A DNA stretch of 48,103 nt, taken from positions 1 to 48,103 of the forward strand of contig CAKZUV010000053.1 of the NCBI GenBank assembly GCA_937921555.1, given 5' to 3'. The position numbers were made by a program, and so were the translations under genes. Shown one piece after another: positions 42,817 to 48,103 of the stretch (its first letter is position 1; each line of letters starts with the position of its first letter). Under the pieces are notes generated by a model. It did no database searches. It was not told the DNA's origin and worked only from the letters and a program-made list of their open reading frames with translations. The DNA is from an uncultured Saprospiraceae bacterium (GTDB lineage Bacteria; Bacteroidota; Bacteroidia; Chitinophagales; Saprospiraceae).

Positions 42817-43842
42817 TTAGTTACCTCTGCGGCTACTAGTGCTTCTACGGCTGCTGCCAGAAGAAGAAGATCGACTTCTACTGCTGCGGGAAGGAGAAGC
42901 ACTACTTCGTGTACGTGAAGAGTTGCTTCGCTTTACGCCACTGCTACGTCTTGTAGAACTTCGTGTAGCCCTAGTACTACTACGACTTGTACGATTACGA
43001 GTGTTTGCGCGAGTTCTACTTGTACGATTATTTGATCGGGTTGCAGAACTTCTGGAATTACTACGCTGCGTAGCAGTTGCTCTACTATTGGTTCTACCAG
43101 TATTGCCTCGGTTATTTCCAACACTATTGGTTCTGTTAAATTTCCCGTTTTGAGCTCTAGTACGCCCAGTTCCATTTACTCGGGTATTTCCAGTATTGTT
43201 GATAACCGTATTCCGGGTATTATTAAATGTACCACCGGTACCAGTCCAGGATGGAGGACAGTATCCGTAGCCTCCGCCACCGAAAGCGTTACCGCCACCA
43301 AATCCACCTCGGTTGAAGCCGTTGTTAAATCCAAACCCATTATTAAAACCAAATCCTCGGTTAAATCCATTGTTAAACCCGAAATATGGATTGTAGAAAT
43401 TATTGTAAGGATTACGGAATCGGTTTCGGTTACTGATAAAAAACGATACACCGGAGTTTCCAAAATAAGGATTGAAGAATCCATTATTAAAGTTAGACGC
43501 GTAGATAGCACGGCCAGGGATACCAAAACGATCATAGTAGAAAACATCTACGTAAGCCGGTGAATAAAAGTCAAATCCAGCGTAAGGACGGTGGAACCGA
43601 CGAATTCGTGACGTGTAATAGTAATCATAGTCATCATCGTCATAACTGGCAGCATCAAAATCATCATCGCTCGAATCATCATCCTGAGCATAATCATCGT
43701 AAGATGAATTGCTGTAGTCTGTGTAGGCTTCTACATCCGTTGAAGGATCGAAGTAAACGTCGTCGTACTGCGCGCTGGCAGTAATACCAAATCCCATCAG
43801 GAAAAGGGCGACTAAATAGATTGAAATTTTATACATTTTCAT
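42817..43842 (-). CDS. Exported low-complexity protein with acidic, Asn/Gly and Arg/Ser regions
   Basis: A protein of 341 residues. A signal peptide ends near ASAQ. Four composition zones follow: a very acidic Asp/Tyr zone (about 25-75, DDDSSDDDFDAASYDDDD), an aromatic zone (FYSPAYVDVFYYDR), a repeat zone of FNNGF/FNRG units (about 145-185), and an Arg/Ser/Thr zone (about 220-341) like protamines, ending SRRSTSSRRGN. Such a protein would be intrinsically disordered, and opposite-charge ends could self-associate. No family recognised. Starts at 43842 (MKMYK) or 43836 (MYK). The minus-strand leader may begin near 44020. Confidence 0.8.
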   Translation of the reverse strand: MKMYKISIYLVALFLMGFGITASAQYDDVYFDPSTDVEAYTDYSNSSYDDYAQDDDSSDDDFDAASYDDDDYDYYYTSRIRRFHRPYAGFDFYSPAYVDVFYYDRFGIPGRAIYASNFNNGFFNPYFGNSGVSFFISNRNRFRNPYNNFYNPYFGFNNGFNRGFGFNNGFGFNNGFNRGGFGGGNAFGGGGYGYCPPSWTGTGGTFNNTRNTVINNTGNTRVNGTGRTRAQNGKFNRTNSVGNNRGNTGRTNSRATATQRSNSRSSATRSNNRTSRTRANTRNRTSRSSTRATRSSTRRSSGVKRSNSSRTRSSASPSRSSRSRSSSSGSSRRSTSSRRGN

Positions 43843-43900
43843 AATAAAGAAGTTTTAATGTAATTAGGTGACTCTCTTACGAGTTACAGGTACAATTTAT

Positions 43901-43908
43901 TACTTTTG
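43901..43908 (+). promoter_or_regulatory. -7-like box for proS
   Basis: TACTTTTG matches TAnnTTTG 165 bp before the proS start codon. It lies within the leader of the divergent Arg/Ser-rich protein gene. Confidence 0.4.
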
Positions 43909-44025
43909 TGGCAACTTTTTAGTTAAAAAACCATTAAAGTTGAATTTTTATTCTTAAAAGTCGGTTAATAATCTTTTAACCATCTAATAAACACTATTTA
44001 GACGCTTGTAGTTCAACCTGCGTCA

Positions 44026-44033
44026 CAAATATA
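44026..44033 (-). promoter_or_regulatory. -7-like box for the Arg/Ser-rich protein gene
   Basis: The minus strand reads TATATTTG, a match to TAnnTTTG. With the proS box at 43901 this would give overlapping divergent leaders of about 100 bp. Confidence 0.4.
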
Positions 44034-44072
44034 AAATTTAATAATTAGTTAAAATTGTAAAAACATAAATTT

Positions 44073-45539
44073 ATGTCGAAAGTAATTACCAGTCGGGCAG
44101 AAGATTATTCTGCGTGGTATAATGATATCGTTAGAAAAGCTGGTTTGGCCGATCACTCGGCCGTAAGGGGCTGTATGGTCATTAAACCCGATGGTTTTGG
44201 TATCTGGGAGAACATGAAAGCGCAACTGGACAAAATGTTCAAGGAAACAGGTCACGTAAACGCTTACTTTCCTTTATTCATCCCAAAAAGCTTTTTAAGT
44301 AAGGAAGCAGAGCACGTAGAAGGATTCGCCAAAGAGTGTGCCGTAGTTACGCATCACCGCCTGATGAACGATCCTAATGGCAATGGTGTGGTGGTCGATC
44401 CTTCTGCCAAACTGGAGGAAGAACTGATCGTCCGACCTACTTCCGAAACCATCATCTGGAATACTTACAAAGACTGGATCAAATCCTACCGCGACTTGCC
44501 ACTACTCATCAATCAGTGGGCCAACGTCGTGCGCTGGGAAATGAGAACCCGATTGTTTTTACGTACCGCAGAATTTCTCTGGCAGGAAGGACATACGGCC
44601 CACGCAACCTCCGGGGAGGCAGTGACAGAAACACTAACTATGTTGGATGTCTACGCTAAATTTGCGGAAGAATATATGGCCATGCCCGTAATCAAAGGCG
44701 TTAAATCTGCCAACGAGAGATTTGCGGGTGCACTGGATACTTACACCATCGAGGCACTCATGCAGGATGGCAAGGCATTACAGGCTGGGACTTCCCACTT
44801 TCTGGGACAAAATTTTGCGAAAGCTTTTGATGTAAAATATCTCAACGAAAATCAAAAGGAAGAATATGTCTGGGCAACTTCGTGGGGCGTTTCTACTCGT
44901 CTGATGGGTGGACTGATTATGACGCATTCTGACGATCAGGGGTTAATTGTTCCTCCAAAACTGGCTATGACGCAAGTGGTGATTGTTCCGATTCCAAAAC
45001 CTGCGGCGGCGATCGACGAAGCGGCGGAAAAGATTATGAAGCAGCTAAAAGCGCTCGGAATCTCTGTCAAATATGATACGGACGCAAAAAAGCGACCTGG
45101 TTTTAAATTTGCCGAACACGAACTCAAAGGGGTTCCGGTTCGCCTGGGTATCGGTAACCGGGATCTGGAAAAGGGTCAGGTAGAAGTAGCCCGACGGGAT
45201 ACACAGGAAAAGTCCAGCCAGCCACTGGAAGGAATTGCCGAATATGTACGCGGATTACTGGATGAAATTCAGGACAACCTTTTTAATCGTGCTAAAACTT
45301 ACCGCGATTCGCATATCACTTCCGTAGATAATATGGATGATTTCAAAGCGATTCTGGACGAAAAAGGTGGATTTGTACTCGCACACTGGGATGGCACTAC
45401 GGAGACCGAAAAGAAGATCAAAGACCTGACCAAAGCAACACTGCGCTGTATTCCGCTCGATGCCAAGGAAGAGGATGGCAAATGTGTCCTGACGGGTAAT
45501 CCTTCTACCAAACGTGTATTGTTTGCACGGGCTTACTAA
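44073..45539 (+). CDS. proS: Prolyl-tRNA synthetase
   Basis: A class II aminoacyl-tRNA synthetase of 488 residues, charging tRNA-Pro. It is the short, eukaryote/archaea-like type without the INS editing insert of E. coli ProRS. Seen: [14 protein letters not shown], the class II block [46 protein letters not shown] and the motif-3 region [17 protein letters not shown]. The C-terminal anticodon-binding and zinc-like parts follow ([28 protein letters not shown]). Two terminators follow the stop. Confidence 0.96.
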   Translation: MSKVITSRAEDYSAWYNDIVRKAGLADHSAVRGCMVIKPDGFGIWENMKAQLDKMFKETGHVNAYFPLFIPKSFLSKEAEHVEGFAKECAVVTHHRLMNDPNGNGVVVDPSAKLEEELIVRPTSETIIWNTYKDWIKSYRDLPLLINQWANVVRWEMRTRLFLRTAEFLWQEGHTAHATSGEAVTETLTMLDVYAKFAEEYMAMPVIKGVKSANERFAGALDTYTIEALMQDGKALQAGTSHFLGQNFAKAFDVKYLNENQKEEYVWATSWGVSTRLMGGLIMTHSDDQGLIVPPKLAMTQVVIVPIPKPAAAIDEAAEKIMKQLKALGISVKYDTDAKKRPGFKFAEHELKGVPVRLGIGNRDLEKGQVEVARRDTQEKSSQPLEGIAEYVRGLLDEIQDNLFNRAKTYRDSHITSVDNMDDFKAILDEKGGFVLAHWDGTTETEKKIKDLTKATLRCIPLDAKEEDGKCVLTGNPSTKRVLFARAY

Positions 45540-45545
45540 TTACAC

Positions 45546-45571
45546 AATACTGAACTTTTCAGTATTTTTAA
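45546..45571 (+). terminator. First terminator after proS
   Basis: AATACTGAA and TTCAGTATT form a short stem directly after the stop codon, followed by a T-rich run TTTTAAT. Confidence 0.65.
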
Positions 45572-45585
45572 TATATATTATTATC

Positions 45586-45623
45586 GCCGCGAATAACACG
45601 CTTTGTTATTCGTGGCTTTTTTT
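45586..45623 (+). terminator. Second terminator after proS
   Basis: GCCGCGAATAACA and TGTTATTCGTGGC form a 13-bp stem with one G-U pair and loop CGCTT, followed by seven T. It is a strong intrinsic terminator. Confidence 0.9.
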
Positions 45624-45778
45624 ATTCTACATTTAAACAGAAACACAAACTTAAAATTCAGTTAAATCTTATTATTATAAAATAATATTTGGACTTATCA
45701 ATAAAAAACCCTACATTGTATAAATAAAGACATATTCTAAGATCGTTTTAATTTATTAACCACCTTAAATGCTCCGCC

Positions 45779-46162
45779 ATGAAGACACATCAACGGGAAA
45801 TTTTGATTTATTACAATCCAGAATCCAGTGCTGATCGCCGAACAGTAGCACACGCACATGGCCTTACGCGCCACATCAAAACTTACAAGTTCGGTCAAAC
45901 TCCTTCTACCCATGCCAGCTGGTCACAAATCATTGGTAAACTGGAAGTCCATCCGAAAGATTTGATGAATAAAGCACATCCATACTATCAGGAGCATATT
46001 CGCGGCCGGGAATTTAACCGTCAGGGATATTTAAAAATATTAAGCAATAATCCGGACCTGTTGAAAGCCCCCATCGCTATCAGAGGAGATCGTGCGGTAC
46101 TCTGCACCAATCCAACCGATATTTACAGACTGATTCACGGGAAAGTTCCAACGGTTGTGTAA
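45779..46162 (+). CDS. ArsC/Spx-fold protein lacking the catalytic cysteine
   Basis: A protein of 127 residues with the ArsC/Spx thioredoxin-like layout: EILIYYNPESSADRRTVAHA at the start, then HASWSQIIGKLEVHPKDLMNKAHPYY, then RQGYLKILSNNPDLLKAPIAIRGDRAVLC. The position normally holding the redox Cys (YxNPxCS) is Glu-Ser-Ser here, so arsenate reduction is not expected. The only Cys is near the C-terminus. Known Spx-like relatives regulate RNA polymerase; whether this one does is not evident. It lies alone between proS and the DUF3127 gene. Confidence 0.85.
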   Translation: MKTHQREILIYYNPESSADRRTVAHAHGLTRHIKTYKFGQTPSTHASWSQIIGKLEVHPKDLMNKAHPYYQEHIRGREFNRQGYLKILSNNPDLLKAPIAIRGDRAVLCTNPTDIYRLIHGKVPTVV

Positions 46163-46292
46163 TAGTTGTGTAATGCATAATTCCGTTTTCAGTGACTTTA
46201 TCACGGTCTTCCTTTCTCTGGTCTCCCGCTCCCGCGATGACCAGTGACTTATTCCATTTCCAATCAGGGAATATAATTAAAAGTCTGTCATA

Positions 46293-46324
46293 CCCCTTAA
46301 ACGGTTCCCGTTTAGGGGGTTTTT
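46293..46324 (+). terminator. Terminator downstream of the ArsC-fold gene
   Basis: CCCCTTAAACGG and CGTTTAGGGGG form a stem of 11-12 bp with loop TTCC, followed by a T-run. It lies 130 bp past the stop. Confidence 0.88.
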
Positions 46325-46378
46325 CATTTTAAATAAACAAAATGTTTTATTTCTCTAGGATAAATCAACCCTTTTTAC

Positions 46379-46386
46379 TACCTTTG
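46379..46386 (+). promoter_or_regulatory. -7-like box for the DUF3127 gene
   Basis: TACCTTTG, a full match to TAnnTTTG, lies just beyond the previous terminator. The implied leader to the ATG at 46529 is about 137 nt. Confidence 0.5.
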
Positions 46387-46528
46387 TAGGGAAAGCAAAT
46401 AGCTATTCAACATAAGTGTATTTTTTAGAATTTTCTGCTACTGAAAATTTAAAAATGCACTGAATATTTCCCTGTTTTTATTTAAGTGCCGGGAAAACCA
46501 CTTTTTATTAATTCAAAAAACAACTATT

Positions 46529-46912
46529 ATGGCATTTGACGTTGAAGGTCGTCTGTACAAAAAATTTGAAACTACTCAGGTTACCGAAAAATTTAAGAAA
46601 AGAGAATTTGTGCTGGAAATTGAAGACGGTGCTTACACTCAGATGGTTAAAATGCAGCTTACGCAAAATAACTGCGAAAAACTGGATCCGTTCGAAGTGG
46701 ACGATCAGCTTAAAGTTACTTTTTCACTCCGCGGACGGGAATATACCAAAGAAGGGAAAACTTCTTACTTTACAAATCTGGACGCGTGGAGAATTGAAAA
46801 AGCAGGCGGACAAGCCAACAATGGTGCTCCCAGTGCCAGTATCGATTCGTTCCCTTCCGTAGCCGATGAACCCGCAAATACGGGCAGCGTGGATGATGAT
46901 CTGCCATTCTAA
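46529..46912 (+). CDS. DUF3127 protein with SSB-like C-terminal tip
   Basis: A protein of 127 residues. The first 90 residues match DUF3127, an OB-fold-like family of Bacteroidota: FDVEGRLYKKFETTQVTEKF, KKREFVLEIEDG, FEVDDQLKVTFSLRGREY and YFTNLDAWRIE. A flexible Pro/Ala/Ser linker (about 95-118) leads to the tail SVDDDLPF. This closely resembles the acidic tip DDDIPF by which single-stranded-DNA-binding protein recruits RecQ, PriA, RecO and others. The overall plan of OB-like core, flexible linker and acidic tip is that of SSB. DNA binding has not been shown by the sequence. Confidence 0.9.
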   Translation: MAFDVEGRLYKKFETTQVTEKFKKREFVLEIEDGAYTQMVKMQLTQNNCEKLDPFEVDDQLKVTFSLRGREYTKEGKTSYFTNLDAWRIEKAGGQANNGAPSASIDSFPSVADEPANTGSVDDDLPF

Positions 46913-47000
46913 ATTTATGATACCTGTTTTTTACTGTTTCTAAACAGTAAGAAATGGTGCCAGCGGTTTTAACGCTACCTTAAACAAATCGCGCTGTCAA

Positions 47001-47030
47001 CAGACCCAAAATAATTGTATTTTGGGTCTG
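47001..47030 (+). terminator. Terminator downstream of the DUF3127 gene
   Basis: CAGACCCAAAATA and TATTTTGGGTCTG form a 13-bp perfect stem with loop ATTG, followed by TTCTGTTTT. A smaller hairpin TTACTGTTT/AAACAGTAA lies at 46931-46950. Confidence 0.85.
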
Positions 47031-47060
47031 TTCTGTTTTACTCAAGTTATTCAAAACAAT

Positions 47061-47636
47061 ATGCGTTATCTGATCCTTATTTCGGCGTTTCTTTTTTCGG
47101 GTATTTCTCTTTCCGCGCAGCAGTGGCTTACCGGAATTGAAACTACCTGGACGGATTCGTTCGTAGAATGGCGGCTTTATTCCGAAACGGAAGGTGACTA
47201 CGAAGAGGACGAAGAACTGGAAGCTTCCGGTGAGCTGGAACTCCGATGGAAAAATCAGGATAACTGGACCGAATGGGATTTTGAGATTGGGGAAGAACGG
47301 GGACAGATCGCGCAGGTCTCCCGCAGTCGGCCCGATCAGTGGGAATTACGCAGTGACGGCGGCCTGGTAACTATACGCCCCCGGTGGCCCAATGACCTGA
47401 CCGAATGGAAAGTTACGGGCAAGAATTTCTCTTTTATTTTTAAAAGCAAATGGCGCAACAACCTCGACGAATGGATACTCGTGGATGATCGTTACGGCCA
47501 TTTTTCTTTGCAAACCGCCTGGGAACGGGATCCCAGACAGTGGAATATTTACGACGAGCTGGACGAGGAAGTTCCGCTCAATGTCAAGATGGCGATGGTC
47601 TTTATCGCTACCTTTTACAGTTCGCCTAAAATCTGA
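47061..47636 (+). CDS. Exported protein with tryptophan-centred repeats
   Basis: A protein of 191 residues. A signal peptide (LILISAFLFSGISLS) ends at AQQ. The mature part is built of about six units of roughly 25 residues, each with Trp, a few residues, then Asn/Asp and a second Trp: TTWTDSFVEW, RWKNQDNWTEW, RSRPDQWELR, RWPNDLTEWKV, KWRNNLDEWIL and AWERDPRQWNI. The N-terminal part is acidic. No named family recognised; the repeats suggest a beta-sheet or propeller-like surface. The frame is open to 47022, inside the terminator, so I chose ATG 47061. It overlaps the convergent bcp gene by 22 bp. Confidence 0.8.
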   Translation: MRYLILISAFLFSGISLSAQQWLTGIETTWTDSFVEWRLYSETEGDYEEDEELEASGELELRWKNQDNWTEWDFEIGEERGQIAQVSRSRPDQWELRSDGGLVTIRPRWPNDLTEWKVTGKNFSFIFKSKWRNNLDEWILVDDRYGHFSLQTAWERDPRQWNIYDELDEEVPLNVKMAMVFIATFYSSPKI

Positions 47637-48073
47637 TCGGCGTGCTGCTTGGCTTTTACTTTTTGAATAACCTGTTCAATTTTTCCTTTTTCGTCGATCA
47701 CAAATGTGGTACGATGTAATCCGTCAAAAGTCTTTCCCATAAATTTTTTAGGTCCCCAGATACCATAAGCTTCAATGACCTCCCGGTCCGTATCCGCCAG
47801 TAATGGAAATGGTAATTCGTGTTTAGCGATAAAATTCTGATGTTTCTTTTCGGAGTCGGGACTGACACCCAGTAATTCGTAGCCTTTGTCTTTCAGGTCC
47901 GAGTAAGCATCTCGCAGGTTACAAGCTTCGACGGTGCAGGTCGGTGTATTATCTTTTGGATAGAAAAACAAGATCAGTTTTTTTCCTTTGTAATCCTTGA
48001 GCGCTACTTTTTCTCCTTTTTCATTTACTCCCGTAAAATCAGGTGCTTTGTCACCCGGTTGCAGATTTGTCAT
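47615..48073 (-). CDS. bcp: Thiol peroxidase Bcp (peroxiredoxin Q)
   Basis: A peroxiredoxin of 152 residues that reduces hydrogen and organic peroxides with thioredoxin. Seen: GDKAPDFTGVNEKGE, LILFFYPKDNTPTCTVEAC with peroxidatic Cys46 and resolving Cys51 (the five-residue spacing of Bcp/PrxQ), LLGVSPDSEKKHQNF and RTTFVIDEKGKIEQV. Length is typical. The 3' end overlaps the convergent Trp-repeat gene by 22 bp, so no separate terminator was seen. Confidence 0.95.
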   Translation of the reverse strand: MTNLQPGDKAPDFTGVNEKGEKVALKDYKGKKLILFFYPKDNTPTCTVEACNLRDAYSDLKDKGYELLGVSPDSEKKHQNFIAKHELPFPLLADTDREVIEAYGIWGPKKFMGKTFDGLHRTTFVIDEKGKIEQVIQKVKAKQHADQILGEL

Positions 48074-48103
48074 AATAATTATTTTGTTTAGATACAGAAT
48101 GTC

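Larger units (their letters stand above)
46163..46528. other. Intergenic region before the DUF3127 gene
   Basis: A 366-bp gap. It contains a terminator (46293-46324) and a TACCTTTG box (46379-46386), followed by a leader of about 135 bp rich in A/T. No gene was seen. Confidence 0.7.

Noticed and set aside
43150-43563. Long frames opposite the Arg/Ser-rich gene
   Set aside because: Repetitive Asn/Gly and Arg/Ser codons keep other frames open by composition. The minus frame has a signal peptide and a matching terminator; the others do not.
45779-46162. Arsenate reductase annotation
   Set aside because: The catalytic cysteine position is replaced by serine/glutamate and no ars genes are nearby.

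Overview
The window looks like a chromosomal segment of a Bacteroidota bacterium, most plausibly from the Saprospiria/Lewinella side of the phylum. This assignment is an inference. It rests on moderate-to-low GC, A/T-rich intergenic DNA, several -7-like boxes of the Bacteroidota type (TAnnTTTG), and typical families: a 7TM-DISM hybrid histidine kinase with AraC-type output, DUF3127, a cysteine-less ArsC-fold protein, an HD-Pycsar-effector fusion, DUF1361 and DUF817. No tRNA, rRNA, CRISPR array, transposase gene or phage gene was recognised.

Layout. 1-361: two copies of a 184-bp tandem repeat, each with a long hairpin and an 8-bp microrepeat. 369-4034 (minus strand): the ABC-F translation factor EttA, two secreted or lipid-anchored proteins and an MBL-fold hydrolase. 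4110-4300 (minus): a predicted structured small RNA with its own promoter and terminator, possibly a 6S-like RNA. 4642-9890: a giant hybrid two-component sensor convergent with a GAF-domain protein, separated by a perfect 44-bp palindromic terminator. 10119-11464 (minus): a ZIP metal transporter and a PAP2 phosphatase. 11912-17015 (plus): glmM, a cysteine desulfurase, dapB and an endonuclease/exonuclease/phosphatase-fold protein, with dispersed repeats in the gaps. 17435-24380 (plus): a compact exopolysaccharide locus with a Wzz/Wzc-like co-polymerase, a Wzx-like flippase, a glycosyltransferase and a Wzy/WaaL-like polymerase, followed by a MITE-like hairpin element. 24598-28636 (plus): a stand-alone response regulator, a GAF histidine kinase, an MscS channel, a coiled-coil lipoprotein and CsbD. 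28708-34074 (minus): a VOC protein, a secreted protein, a SWIM-SNF2 helicase and a small envelope protein. 34335-39554 (plus): a membrane protein with a winged-helix regulator, an MpaB-type oxygenase (DUF2236), DUF1361, DUF817 and the HD-Pycsar-effector fusion. 39875-43842 (minus): three envelope proteins, one FadL/OmpP1-like and one with a protamine-like Arg/Ser tail. 44073-48073: proS, a degenerate ArsC-fold protein, a DUF3127 protein ending in an SSB-like acidic tip, a Trp-repeat secreted protein and Bcp peroxiredoxin.

How the genes fit together. Most of the window is ordinary housekeeping: cell-wall precursors (GlmM, DapB), sulfur mobilisation, translation (ProS, EttA) and peroxide defence (Bcp). 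A surface-polysaccharide export module sits beside signalling genes. The less explained parts are: (a) hairpins that share a GC-rich core but have unrelated self-complementary arms; (b) the small RNA upstream of the MBL hydrolase; (c) one 38-bp promoter/operator-like block in front of both the winged-helix regulator operon and the MpaB gene, which suggests a local regulon; (d) an orphan Pycsar-type effector fused to an HD phosphohydrolase; and (e) the DUF3127 protein with an SSB-type C-terminal tip.
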